Origin: Pseudomonadales bacterium
Lineage (GTDB): Bacteria; Pseudomonadota; Gammaproteobacteria; Pseudomonadales; Azotimanducaceae
Length of the DNA stretch: 64,000 bases
Direction: 5' to 3'
NCBI GenBank assembly: GCA_022825925.1
Contig: JAJDVW010000049.1
Location: 1-64,000, forward strand
Shown here: one piece after another, positions 1 through 8,719 of the stretch
Position numbering within the stretch: position 1 is the stretch's first letter
Layout: each line of letters starts with the position of its first letter
Program-made: the position numbers and the translations under genes
The notes under the pieces: model-generated
What the model saw: the letters and a program-made list of their open reading frames with translations, nothing else
Databases searched by the model: none
What the model was told of the DNA's origin: nothing

Positions 1-2631
1 GCCGCCCAGACCCTGAAGGATGCGGGGTTGCCCCACGCGCTGCCCGACCGGCTGCTGCGCATCCTGCGCAGCATCTCGCAGGATGGCAGGGGCGATGCGC
101 GGGCCGAGGGCGGCTCCGGGGGCAGCATCGACTTGAGGACCGTCGGCGCCGAAGCGGTGGCCGTGACGCTGAGACGCGGCTGGACGGCGTTGGAGCGGAC
201 CGCGGAGATCCGTCGTCAAGCGGCCGGCATCCTGCTCGATCATTTCCTGGGACGGCTGCCGGACGGCCTGCGCGGGACCGATCTGCTGGTCGAGACCACG
301 TTGGGCGACCTGCGGGCGGCGTTGGCCGACGACCTGGTGCTGGGCAGCCAGGAGCGCGACGTGCCGAAGCTACTGGTCCGGGCGCTGTTGTGGCTGCACG
401 AGCAGGAGGTCCTCCGGCTGAACAAGGGTCTCGCCGTCTTTCGGCCGGCGATGACGATTCACCTCGCGGAAGGCGGAGGAGCGGCGCGCCGCGGCTTCGC
501 GAAGGCGGACTTCGAGCCGCTGGCCCTGCACTACCGCGAACAGGTCTTGCAGGTCCACGTCATGGCGGAGTTCGCGACGCGCGGCCTTGCGGCGATAGCG
601 GATGCGGTGCGCATGTCCATGGACTACTTCGTTCTCGAGCGCGAGGCGTTCCTCGACCGCTGGCTCCCGGAGGTCGACACGGAGCGTCAGACCACCCCGG
701 AGACCTGGCGCGCCGTCGTGGAAGCGTTGAGCCCTGCCCAGCGGCGTATCGTGGTCGACGACCGGGAAGACGCCAACGTCCTCGTACTCGCGGGTCCCGG
801 TTCCGGGAAGACCCGGGTCCTCGTGCACCGGATCGCGTACCTGGTGCGGGTCCGGCGCGAGGACCCGCGCGGCGTTCTCGCGCTCGCCTACAACCGCCAT
901 GCGGCCGTCGAGATCCGTCGTCGCCTCCTGGACCTCATCGGCGACGACGCGCGGAGCGTGACGGTGCTCACCTGCCATGCGTTGGCCATGCGGCTGGTCG
1001 GCGCAAGCTTCGCGGCCGGGACGCCGGCGACGGCCGCGGAGGGTTCGCGGAGCCCGTTCGCCGCAGTCCTCCGGGAAGCCGCCGCGGTGCTGCGCGGAGC
1101 GGGCGTGGCGGCGGACGAAGCGGACCTGCAGCGGGAACGCCTGCTGGGCGGATTCCGCTGGATCCTGGTGGACGAGTACCAGGACATCGATCGCGACCAG
1201 TACGCACTGATCTCCGCCCTGGCGGGACGCACGCTCGACGACGACCACGGCAAGCTGAGCCTGTTCGCCGTGGGCGACGACGATCAGAACATCTACGACT
1301 TCGCCGGCGCCTCCGTGGAGTTCATCCGCCGCTTCACCGAGGACTACGGCGCGCAGCCGAGCTGGCTCGTCGAGAACTACCGGTCGACCGCGTACATCAT
1401 CGATGCGGCCAACGCATTCATCGCTCCCGCGCGGCAACGGATGAAGTCCGCACACGATATCTGTGTCAATGGAGAGCGGGCCGGGGACGTGCCCGGGGGC
1501 GACTGGGAAACCCTCGATCCCGTCGCACGCGGCCGCGTGCAACTGCTGCCGGGAGGACAGGACGATGTGGAGCAGGGCATGGCCGTCGTTCGCGAGTTCC
1601 AGCGGCTGGAGGCGCTGGCGGCGGAGCCCGAACCCTGGAGCTGGCGCCGTTGTGCGGTGATCGCACGACACTGGGACAGCCTGGACCCGGTGCGAAGCCT
1701 GTGCGAGAGGGAAGGCATCCCGGTGCAGGTCGCCCGCGAGGACACCGGCTACTTCCGGCGCCTGCGCGAGACGCAGCGTCTCCTGGCCTGGCTGGACGAC
1801 GCTCCAGAAGGGGTCGTAGATGCTGCCCGGCTCGAGGCATGGCTCGGCGACGGGGCCGGCGACGACTGGCTGGGCGTTCTGCGCGAGGCCGTGGCGGACT
1901 TCCGCCTGGAGGCGGGCGATGCGGAGACGCCGGTGGAGGCTTTCCGGGAATGGTTGGCCGAGTGGGGCCGCGAGCTGCGGCGGCGCCAGACCGGCTTGCT
2001 GCTGCTGACCGCCCACCGCGCCAAGGGCATGGAGTTCGATCATGTCGTCGTGCTCGATGGCGACTGGCGCAGCTTCGCCCCCGGCGAAGACCCGGACGCC
2101 GGGCGGCGGCTCTTCTACGTGGCGATGACTCGGGCGCGCAGGACGCTGGCGCTGGCCCGCCTGGTCCGGCCTGGCCGGTATGCCTCGGAGCTGCGGGATC
2201 AGCCCGCGGCGGCGCCCATCCCCGAGCTCGAGGGTTGCCCGGCGGTGCTCGCGCGGCCGGCGGGCGTTCTGCCGACGCCGCCGGAGGAGGCCTATCGGCG
2301 CATGCGCTCGCTGTCGCTGGGGGACGTGGACCTGAGTTTCCCGGGTCGACGCCCGTCGTCCAACCGGATGCACGCGGATATCCGCGGCCTGCGGCCCGGC
2401 GACCCCCTCGCGTTGCGCAGCGACCGCGTACCGTGGGAGATCACCACGCCGGAGGGACGCACGGTGGGGCGCCTCGCCAGGGCGTACGAGCCGCCCGGCC
2501 CCGTGCGTGCGGCGCGCGTCCGGGCCATCGTCCGGTGGACGCGCGACGACAGCGAACCCGAGTACCGCACCGGCCTGCGCTGCGAGGCCTGGGAGGTGGT
2601 GGTTCCAGAGCTGGTCTTCGAGTTCGAGTAG
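1..2631 (+). CDS. UvrD/Rep-type helicase, 3' part of probable RecQ-UvrD fusion (5' end outside window)
   Basis: This is an ATP-dependent superfamily 1 DNA helicase acting in DNA repair or recombination. The reading frame is open to the first base of the window, so the true start lies upstream. Visible helicase motifs are a Walker A GPGSGKT (codons around 793-813), Walker B/motif II VDEYQD, motif III VGDDDQNIYDFAG, motif V TAHRAKGMEFDHVVVLDGD and motif VI LFYVAMTRARR. About 250 residues precede the UvrD core; this part resembles the C-terminal winged-helix region of RecQ proteins, and RecQ-UvrD fusions of about 1,700 residues are known. The last 80 residues, after the helicase core, look HIRAN-like. 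The helicase identity is secure; the RecQ part is inferred and would be settled by the sequence upstream. Confidence 0.9.
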   Translation, partial: AAQTLKDAGLPHALPDRLLRILRSISQDGRGDARAEGGSGGSIDLRTVGAEAVAVTLRRGWTALERTAEIRRQAAGILLDHFLGRLPDGLRGTDLLVETTLGDLRAALADDLVLGSQERDVPKLLVRALLWLHEQEVLRLNKGLAVFRPAMTIHLAEGGGAARRGFAKADFEPLALHYREQVLQVHVMAEFATRGLAAIADAVRMSMDYFVLEREAFLDRWLPEVDTERQTTPETWRAVVEALSPAQRRIVVDDREDANVLVLAGPGSGKTRVLVHRIAYLVRVRREDPRGVLALAYNRHAAVEIRRRLLDLIGDDARSVTVLTCHALAMRLVGASFAAGTPATAAEGSRSPFAAVLREAAAVLRGAGVAADEADLQRERLLGGFRWILVDEYQDIDRDQYALISALAGRTLDDDHGKLSLFAVGDDDQNIYDFAGASVEFIRRFTEDYGAQPSWLVENYRSTAYIIDAANAFIAPARQRMKSAHDICVNGERAGDVPGGDWETLDPVARGRVQLLPGGQDDVEQGMAVVREFQRLEALAAEPEPWSWRRCAVIARHWDSLDPVRSLCEREGIPVQVAREDTGYFRRLRETQRLLAWLDDAPEGVVDAARLEAWLGDGAGDDWLGVLREAVADFRLEAGDAETPVEAFREWLAEWGRELRRRQTGLLLLTAHRAKGMEFDHVVVLDGDWRSFAPGEDPDAGRRLFYVAMTRARRTLALARLVRPGRYASELRDQPAAAPIPELEGCPAVLARPAGVLPTPPEEAYRRMRSLSLGDVDLSFPGRRPSSNRMHADIRGLRPGDPLALRSDRVPWEITTPEGRTVGRLARAYEPPGPVRAARVRAIVRWTRDDSEPEYRTGLRCEAWEVVVPELVFEFE

Positions 2632-2724
2632 GGGAGGGGTTGTCGCCTCCCGTCCCGAACTCGCGTGCGATGTCGAGATCGAGTGACCAAGCGTCGCCGC
2701 AGCGATACAGGGGCGTTCACGAGA

Positions 2725-2753
2725 TTGACAGACGGTGGGCGGTGCGCGATGAT
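2725..2753 (+). promoter_or_regulatory. sigma70-type promoter upstream of the DUF3800 leader
   Basis: A perfect -35 hexamer TTGACA (2725-2730) is followed after 17 bp by GATGAT (2748-2753), which matches four of six bases of the -10 consensus. It lies between the helicase stop and the DUF3800 gene. Transcription would begin near 2760 and run into the hairpin at 2793-2820. No start site data are available. Confidence 0.6.
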
Positions 2754-2759
2754 TCGGGG

Positions 2760-2820
2760 CGAGTCGCATGGCGCAAGTCGTGCTCTCACTCCGAGGCCCG
2801 CACCCTGGGTGCGGGCTTTC
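2760..2820 (+). ncRNA. candidate short leader RNA ahead of DUF3800 gene
   Basis: About 60 nt lie between the predicted transcription start and a strong hairpin, with no open reading frame, and the DUF3800 gene begins 24 nt after the hairpin. Structured RNAs of several classes (the DUF3800 motif RNAs of comparative-genomics surveys) are known upstream of DUF3800 genes, so this leader may be one of them or a new variant. No covariance comparison was possible here. The alternative is a simple attenuator or the terminator of the upstream helicase transcript. Confidence 0.35.
2793..2820 (+). terminator. intrinsic-terminator-like hairpin
   Basis: GCCCGCACC (2796-2804) pairs perfectly with GGTGCGGGC (2808-2816) around a 3-nt loop. 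The stem can be extended outward by an A-U and two G-U pairs into the following TTT. The T tract is short (TTTC), so termination may be partial. It stands between the promoter at 2725 and the DUF3800 start. Confidence 0.6.
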
Positions 2821-2843
2821 GCGTATCTAGGGACGGGCGTTTC

Positions 2844-3602
2844 GTGATCTACGTGGCATACCTCGACGAGTTCGGGCATGTAGGACCCTACGTCGCCCGT
2901 TCGGACTCCCGGCACAAAACGAGCCCGGTGTTCGGATTCGCGGGTTACATCATGCCGGCGGATGCTGTGCGCGGATTCGGGACATGGTTCTTCAAGCGCA
3001 AGGCCGAATTGTTCACGCGGCCGATGGCGCGGTCGCCGAAGCACCCGGCGACTTGGGAGCGCAAGGGGTCTGAGTTGTTTAGGGCCGCTGCGGTGCGGAG
3101 CAACCGAAACGTACGCAATCTCCCTGGACGGCTGTTCGGGGAGATCAGCCGCGTCGGCGGCAGGGTGTTCTACGTTGGGATCCAGAAGACGGCGAACCCA
3201 GCGGAGCATCGCGTGAACGGGCTCTACTCCGGGATGTTGCGGGAAGCGATCTGGAGGCTCGACCAATTCTGCGCCGCCGAGGGCGGTCCCCGAGCCAAGT
3301 TCTTACTTGCACTGGACGAGTACAGCGGGCGGGAGAAGTTGCTAACCCAGGTGTCGCGGGACATGTACGGGGGCGAGGAACCGCGGCGCGCGCTGATCGA
3401 GCCGCCGTTCCATCTTGAGAGCCACCGCTATCAGACCGTGCAGGCGGCGGACTGGATCGCGGCGCTGGTGGGCCGCCTGGGCGCCTACTGGACGGAGCCC
3501 ACCGTGTGGCCGGAGAACGAAGTGTTCCAGCGCTACTACGCGGCTCGGCTGCGGGCCGTTCGCGTAAGGAGCGGGATTCGGCGGGAGAAGGCTGTGGAGT
3601 AG
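2844..3602 (+). CDS. DUF3800 family protein
   Basis: A protein of 252 residues with the DUF3800 hallmarks: an N-terminal YLDEFG motif (YLDESG in most members), a central LALDEYS acidic motif and a C-terminal histidine/glutamine patch (ESHRYQTVQAADW). The family has an RNase H-like fold and is found near mobile and defence genes, but its biochemical role is not established. The GTG at 2844 was chosen because it directly precedes the conserved YVAYLDE strand and follows a purine-rich GGGACGGG. A much longer open frame upstream is an antisense-type shadow of the helicase gene. Its separate promoter and hairpin leader suggest independent expression. An integrase remnant lies directly downstream, which fits an accessory origin. 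Confidence 0.8.
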   Translation: MIYVAYLDEFGHVGPYVARSDSRHKTSPVFGFAGYIMPADAVRGFGTWFFKRKAELFTRPMARSPKHPATWERKGSELFRAAAVRSNRNVRNLPGRLFGEISRVGGRVFYVGIQKTANPAEHRVNGLYSGMLREAIWRLDQFCAAEGGPRAKFLLALDEYSGREKLLTQVSRDMYGGEEPRRALIEPPFHLESHRYQTVQAADWIAALVGRLGAYWTEPTVWPENEVFQRYYAARLRAVRVRSGIRREKAVE

Positions 3603-3637
3603 CCGCGGCAGCGGGCTGCTGGAAGTCGGCGACGCCA

Positions 3638-3790
3638 CCTGCATTCCCTACGGGCTGCATAGTTCTCGAGCGCCCGCTCGGGGGTCGTTGCGAGCGTCGC
3701 GACCGGATACCGGCCGAGGCCGAGGCTCGTGGGCCTGCCGCCGACGCGGACGTACTGAGGCCGCGACCTGGTGAAGCCGCCGTGCGAGGC
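3638..3790 (-). pseudogene. tyrosine integrase N-terminal (arm-binding domain) remnant
   Basis: On the minus strand, about 50 codons read like the N-terminal domain of P4/prophage-type tyrosine integrases: a ...YVRVGGRPTSLGLGRYPV... core, then TTPERALENYAA, matching the usual pattern of glycine-rich beta strands followed by 'LG.YP..SLAEARERA'. The catalytic domain is absent and the match ends near 3638, so this is a decayed fragment. It fills most of the 283-bp space between the DUF3800 gene and the deaminase and probably marks the edge of an old island. No attachment-site repeat was recognised. Confidence 0.6.
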
Positions 3791-3885
3791 GGGCCTGACG
3801 AGGAGGCTCAATCCGGGGCCACCCCGGGCGTTTCCGTAGCGTCCCGGAACCTTGACTGAGGTGGTCCGGTCTATGCTCGCGTTCC

Positions 3886-4888
3886 ATGGACGACATCGCT
3901 TCCTTCGTCGCGGCGCTCCCCAAGGCGGAGCTCCACCTGCACATCGAAGGCACGCTGGAAACCCGAGCTCGCCTTCGCCCTGGCGGAGCGCAATGGCGTA
4001 CGACTGCCCTACGCCTCCGTGGAGGAGCTGCGCGCCGCCTACCGCTTCTCGAACCTGCAGGACTTCCTCGACGTCTACTACGCCGGGGCGAGCGTGCTCC
4101 TCGAGCGTCGGGACTTTCGCGACCTGACCTTGGCGTACCTCGAGCGGGCGCATGCCGACAACGTCCGCCACGCGGAGATCTTCTTCGATCCGCAGACGCA
4201 CACGGCGCGCGGCGTCCCGTTCGGTGCGGTGGTGGAGGGCATCTGCGAGGCGCTCGACGAGGCGCGGGCTCGGTTCGGACTGACCTCGCGCCTGATCCTC
4301 TGTTTCCTGCGCCACCTCGACGAGGCGGCCGCGTTCGACACCCTCGACGCCGCCATGCCCTACCGGGACCGCATTGCGGGCGTGGGTCTCGACTCGGCGG
4401 AGCGCGGCAATCCCCCGCGCAAGTTCGCCCGGGTGTTCCGGCGGGCCCGGGAGGCGGGGTTCGTGCCGGTCGCGCACGCGGGGGAGGAGGGGCCGGCGGC
4501 GTACGTGCGCGAAGCGCTCGACGTGTTGCGGGTGACGCGCATCGACCACGGCAACAGCGCCCTCGACGACCCCGAACTGGTCGCTGAACTGGCCGCGCGC
4601 CAGGTGCCGCTGACGGTGTGTCCGCTGAGCAACCTGCGGCTCTGCGTGGTGGACGACCTCGCGTCCCATCCGCTGCGCCGGATGCTCGAGCGGGGCCTGC
4701 TCGTGACCGTGAACTCGGACGATCCCGCGTACTTCGGGGGTTACGTCAACGACAACTACGTCGCGGTGGCCGAGGCGCTCGGCCTGAGCGCGGCGGAACT
4801 CGTGCGGCTCGCCCGCAACTCGTTCGAGGCGTCCTGGCTCGACGTGGCGGACCGCGGGAAGCCGCTCAAAGAACTCGCCGGCCTGTAA
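3886..4888 (+). pseudogene. adenine/adenosine deaminase, disrupted by a +1 frameshift
   Basis: The product would be a zinc amidohydrolase releasing ammonia from adenine or adenosine in purine salvage. The start ATG at 3886 gives MDDIASFVAALPKAELHLHIEGTLE, containing the metal-binding HxHxEGT. The frame then shifts at the AAA run 3959-3961, where removing one A restores the continuation PELAFALAERNGVRLPY and the rest of the gene through 4888. The corrected protein is about 333 residues, the family's normal length. HAGEEG, RIDHG and SDDPAYFGGYV are present; the last is typical of the adenine-specific branch. A TATGCT box lies 8 nt upstream of the ATG. The extra A may be a true mutation or a sequencing error. 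Confidence 0.85.
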
Positions 4889-4981
4889 CGTGTCGGCGTT
4901 GCGCGTCCCCCAAAGACGGTAAGATGCGCACGCTTCCTGGGCGAGCGAGCCCGACGAAGGCACTGCCCTTTGGAGAGCCCC

Positions 4982-6427
4982 ATGAACGCCGGCCAACCTG
5001 CCACCCTGCACGCCCCCGACCTCGCGACGCAACCGGTCTCGGTGACGCGCAAGATGGCTGCGGCGCTACCGGAGTTGCGCCGCACGGCCGAAGCGAGCGG
5101 CCTCACCATCCATCACCTCGGCGCCGGCTACCCGAACCCCGAGGTCACGGACCCGCGGGGCTTCTTGGCCGGAGAAGCCGCCTTCTACGAGCACCTGCGG
5201 GCGCGGGAAGGCGTCAACGACCCGGACGCCCTGCCGGAGTTCCTGCGGGAGTCGTATGCCTACACGGACACGCTCGGTCCGGTCGGGCCGCGGGAGTCCT
5301 TCGCCCGGGTCTACGGCGCGGACTGGGACGTCGAGATCGATCCGGCGCGGCTGATCCCCACGGTCGGGGCGACGGGCGGCATCAGCCTGATGTGCTCCCT
5401 CTTCGAGCGACCGGGCCGGCCGGTGGCGTACGTGACGGACGCCCCGACGTACGCGGGGTTCCTCGCGCGGGCGACGCTCTGCCGCCACGCGCGCATCTTC
5501 AGCGTGGACATGGACGCGGAGGGGCCGGACCCCGAGCGTTTCCGGGCGGCGATCGCGGACGCCCGCGCGGCGGGGCACTTCGTTCCCTTCTACTACACGG
5601 TTCCGGACGGCCACAATCCGGCCTGCTTCTCGTTCAGCGCGCGCCGCCGGGAGGAGATCCTCGAGATCGCGCGGGACGAGGGCATCCTGATCGTGGAGGA
5701 CGCCCCGTACGTGTACATCAGCTACGCGGACCCCGGCGCGCGTCCGAAGCCCTTCGTGTCCCTCGACCCGGCGCGCACGGTGCATCTCTTCACCGGCTCC
5801 AAGATCGGGTTGCCCGGCCCGCGCGTCGGCTTCCTCTACACGGAGGCGGAACTCGAGATCGAGGGCGGCCGCGGGGAACCGCTTACGGACCTCCTGCTCA
5901 CGGAGGCGAGCGCCGACATCCTGTTCCACAACCCGAAGGCGCTGCGGTCCTTCGAGTCGCTGTTGCACGAGCCCTCCGGGACGCTGCGGGACTCCCTGTG
6001 GCCGGTCGCGGACGCGAAGCTCGCCGTCTACCGGGAGAACCGGAAGATCATGCTGGACGGTCTCGAAGCGGGGCTCGGCGCCTGGCCCGACCGCTTCCGG
6101 TGGACGGTGCCGGAGGCGGGATTCTTCACCGTGTTCCGTTTTCTCACCCCGGAGCTCACCCCGGATCTGGACCCGGAGATCGTCACCGACGACGCCTTCG
6201 TCGAGCGTCTGGTCGCCCGGTATGGCGTGGTCGTGATCCCCATGTACGATTTCTACCCGCCGGACGCCCGGCAGCGCGACCCGTGCGCGGGGCTCGACGA
6301 ACTCAGGCTGTCGTTCTGCTTCACGGAGCGTACCGGGCCGGCGCGGGTCGCGGACCTGACTGCGGCCGTCGCGGCCTTCACGCACGCGGTCCGGGCCGAG
6401 TCGGGCCTGGAGGGGGGCGCCCGATGA
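4982..6427 (+). CDS. PLP-dependent class I/II aminotransferase
   Basis: A 481-residue cytoplasmic aminotransferase of fold type I. The PLP-binding pattern is complete: GATGGISL in the phosphate-binding region, VPDGHNPACFSFS with the cofactor asparagine, VEDAPYVYI with the pyridine-nitrogen aspartate, and TGSKIGLPGPRVGF with the Schiff-base Lys274. It is closest in style to the MocR/2-aminoadipate aminotransferase group, but no DNA-binding domain is present and the substrate is unknown. ATG 4982 is preferred over the TTG at 4970 because GGAGAG lies at the right distance. Its stop overlaps the start of the DUF418 gene, indicating co-translation. Confidence 0.85.
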   Translation: MNAGQPATLHAPDLATQPVSVTRKMAAALPELRRTAEASGLTIHHLGAGYPNPEVTDPRGFLAGEAAFYEHLRAREGVNDPDALPEFLRESYAYTDTLGPVGPRESFARVYGADWDVEIDPARLIPTVGATGGISLMCSLFERPGRPVAYVTDAPTYAGFLARATLCRHARIFSVDMDAEGPDPERFRAAIADARAAGHFVPFYYTVPDGHNPACFSFSARRREEILEIARDEGILIVEDAPYVYISYADPGARPKPFVSLDPARTVHLFTGSKIGLPGPRVGFLYTEAELEIEGGRGEPLTDLLLTEASADILFHNPKALRSFESLLHEPSGTLRDSLWPVADAKLAVYRENRKIMLDGLEAGLGAWPDRFRWTVPEAGFFTVFRFLTPELTPDLDPEIVTDDAFVERLVARYGVVVIPMYDFYPPDARQRDPCAGLDELRLSFCFTERTGPARVADLTAAVAAFTHAVRAESGLEGGAR

Positions 6428-7719
6428 CGACGAGTCCGCAACCGGGTCCGGTCGCGCCGGGAGAGCGCATCGAGGCGCTCGATGTCCTGCGCGGGTTCGC
6501 GCTGCTCGGCATCCTGCTGCTCAACATCATCGGCTTCGGCCTGCCGTTCGTCTCATACCTGAACCCGGCCGCCGACGGCGCGACCGAGGGCCTGAACTTC
6601 GGCGTGTACGTCACGGTGGACATCTTCTTCGAGGGGGCCCTGCGCGCGCTCTTCTCGATGCTGTTCGGCGCCGGGGTGTGCCTGTTCGCCTCGGGGCGAG
6701 GCGCCGGGCCGTACTACCGGCGCCAGTCGCTGCTGCTGCTCTTCGGGTTCTTCGACGCGTTCGTGCTGCTGTGGACGGGCGACATCCTGGTGCCGTACGC
6801 CTTCGCCGGGCTCATCCTCTACCTGGCGCGCGACTGGCGTCCGCGCACGCTCTACATCGCCTCTGGCGTGGTCTTCGCGTATCTGGCCCTGCTCTATTCC
6901 GTCATCTGGATGGGGTTCGAGGCGCTGGGAGGACCCGTCGCCGAGATCCAGGCGCGGCTCGCGGCGGGGGAGGCGGTCAGCGCGGCCGACCGGGCGCTGC
7001 TCGCGCAGCACGCCGAGATGGCGTTCACGGTCCGCCCGCCGGAGGCGGAACTCGCGCGCGAGGTCGCCGCGTGGCGGGGGACGTACGCCGAGTCCTTCGC
7101 CGCGAATGCCGCGGGGCTGCTCGGGTCGACCTACCCGGTCAACCTGCCCCTGGTGGTGTTCTGGGATGCCCTTGCCGGCATGCTGCTCGGGATGGCGCTG
7201 TTTCGCGCGGGCGTCCTGCAGGCCAAGCGTTCGCCGCGGTTCTACGGAGTGCTTGCCGGAGTCGGCCTGGCCGTCGGTCTCGCGGTCAACGTGACGGAGG
7301 TCGGCCTGCGCGCGGGGTCGGGCTTCGATACGCAATGGCTGCCGAGTTTCTCGTCGCCGCTCTACGACGTCGGCCGGATCGCCATGGGTCTCGGCTACCT
7401 CGGGCTCGTCATGCTGGCCTGCCAGCGCGGTCTCTGGGAGGCCGTGCGGCGCGCGCTGGCGGCGGTGGGCCGCATGGCGCTGACCAACTACCTCTTGCAG
7501 AGCCTCATCTGCCTGTTCGTGTTCCACGAGATCGGGCTCGGTTGGTGGAACGAACTGGAGCGCTACCAGCTCTACTTCGTGGTCGCGGCGGTGTGGGCCT
7601 TCCAGGTCGCGTTCAGCGTCGCCTGGATGCGGCGCTACCGGTTCGGGCCGATGGAGTGGCTGTGGCGGGCGCTCACGTACGGGCGGCTGCCGCCGAACAG
7701 GCTGGGCACGGCGCGATGA
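6424..7719 (+). CDS. DUF418 family multi-pass membrane protein
   Basis: A 431-residue inner-membrane protein beginning with the characteristic ERIEALDVLRGFALLGILL segment shared by the DUF418 / heparan-acetyltransferase-like family. About eight to ten hydrophobic segments can be seen, with the C-terminal GRMALTNYLLQS motif typical of DUF418. The family's function is unknown; an acyl-transfer role is sometimes proposed. The ATG overlaps the stop of the preceding aminotransferase by four bases (ATGA), so both are probably one transcription unit. Confidence 0.85.
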   Translation: MTTSPQPGPVAPGERIEALDVLRGFALLGILLLNIIGFGLPFVSYLNPAADGATEGLNFGVYVTVDIFFEGALRALFSMLFGAGVCLFASGRGAGPYYRRQSLLLLFGFFDAFVLLWTGDILVPYAFAGLILYLARDWRPRTLYIASGVVFAYLALLYSVIWMGFEALGGPVAEIQARLAAGEAVSAADRALLAQHAEMAFTVRPPEAELAREVAAWRGTYAESFAANAAGLLGSTYPVNLPLVVFWDALAGMLLGMALFRAGVLQAKRSPRFYGVLAGVGLAVGLAVNVTEVGLRAGSGFDTQWLPSFSSPLYDVGRIAMGLGYLGLVMLACQRGLWEAVRRALAAVGRMALTNYLLQSLICLFVFHEIGLGWWNELERYQLYFVVAAVWAFQVAFSVAWMRRYRFGPMEWLWRALTYGRLPPNRLGTAR

Positions 7720-7893
7720 TCGGGTGGCTGGTCGCCTGACGGTCGCGGTCGGCGCGGTAGCGCACGGGGGGACTGCAGAGCCAATGGAGACGCCGGCGAT
7801 CGCGCGGCGGGATCCTCTGCGGTTTCCCGCGCCGCAACTCGGTGGTCACTCTCGGCAACCTTCGACGGGCGCGTACGCTTGGTCAGAGGATCC

Positions 7894-8640
7894 TCAGCCG
7901 CGATGAATGGCCCCGTGCTGCACCAGGGCCTCGCGTACGGCCGCCACCCCTGCCTGGCCGTCGAACTCCCGCGCTACCGACCGCAGGGCGTCCTGGAACA
8001 GCCCTGGCGTGACGCCGGGAAGCAGGTTGGAGGCGTCCATGGGTTTCGGCGCTTCGGCGGATGCGAGCGAGAGGAAACGCACGGTCGGCGCGGCGTCCGC
8101 ACCCGGACGGTCCACCTCCCAGTATTCGAGTACGCCCCGGTCTCGATAGACCTCCAGCTTGTGCGCATCGACATGCGTTACGCCTACCTCCACGACGATA
8201 TCCGGCGGGTTGTCGAGCACGAACCGCTCCGCGTCCGCTTCGCTGGACGCCTCCGCGGCCAGATACGCCTTGGCGTGGTCACCGACGTAAAAGCAGCGGT
8301 CCGCCTCCGGACCGGTGTTCGGCGGATCCGCGCGCCGCCGCCACCGCGTGGACCGGAGCGATACGGCCGGCACGCCGAGCAGCGACGCGATGGCCTTGAT
8401 GGCGTCTCCGGCGACCTCGCTCGTGCGCTCGTGCGCCCGGGCGGGCGACATCAACAGAATCAGCCCCCGTGCGGGGTCGAGAATTACCCGCCGGAACGAT
8501 TTCTGTATCTCGGCATGCGCCATGCCCGCGACGAGTTCCGCGTCGCCGAGAAACGCCCAGTACCTGGAACCGAACGAGTTTACGCGGGGCCGGCAGATAT
8601 CCAGGGAACCGGCGGCTTGCGGAAGAGGTTCCGACACCAT
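7894..8640 (-). CDS. Uma2 family (DUF820) PD-(D/E)XK nuclease-like protein
   Basis: A 248-residue protein of the Uma2 family, which has a PD-(D/E)XK endonuclease fold. The core can be read as PPDIVVEVGVTHVDAHKLEVYRDRGV followed by LEYWEVD, giving the conserved Asp, Glu and an H-K/D-K variation at the third position. The ATG at 8640 was chosen over the GTG at 8658 because GAGGGAG stands 5-6 nt upstream of it. It converges with the DUF418 gene across 174 bp in which no gene or clear terminator was seen. Two further Uma2 genes occur in this window. The family is abundant in cyanobacteria and in mobile regions, with no firm physiological role. Confidence 0.75.
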   Translation of the reverse strand: MVSEPLPQAAGSLDICRPRVNSFGSRYWAFLGDAELVAGMAHAEIQKSFRRVILDPARGLILLMSPARAHERTSEVAGDAIKAIASLLGVPAVSLRSTRWRRRADPPNTGPEADRCFYVGDHAKAYLAAEASSEADAERFVLDNPPDIVVEVGVTHVDAHKLEVYRDRGVLEYWEVDRPGADAAPTVRFLSLASAEAPKPMDASNLLPGVTPGLFQDALRSVAREFDGQAGVAAVREALVQHGAIHRG

Positions 8641-8719
8641 CGCTCCCTCGTGCGCCACATTCCGACGGGAACCTTAGCACGCTCCCGTTGTCCGAGGTCG
8701 GTGTTGTGCCTCGTTCAAC

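Noticed and set aside
370-2769. A 799-codon minus-strand open frame opposite the helicase gene
   Set aside because: It is antisense to a gene with clear helicase motifs, has low-complexity Arg/Pro/Gly content, and is the normal shadow frame of GC-rich DNA.
3955-3965. Programmed ribosomal frameshift in the deaminase gene
   Set aside because: The sequence GGAAACCC lacks a standard slippery heptamer and stimulator structure; a simple insertion or error is more likely.
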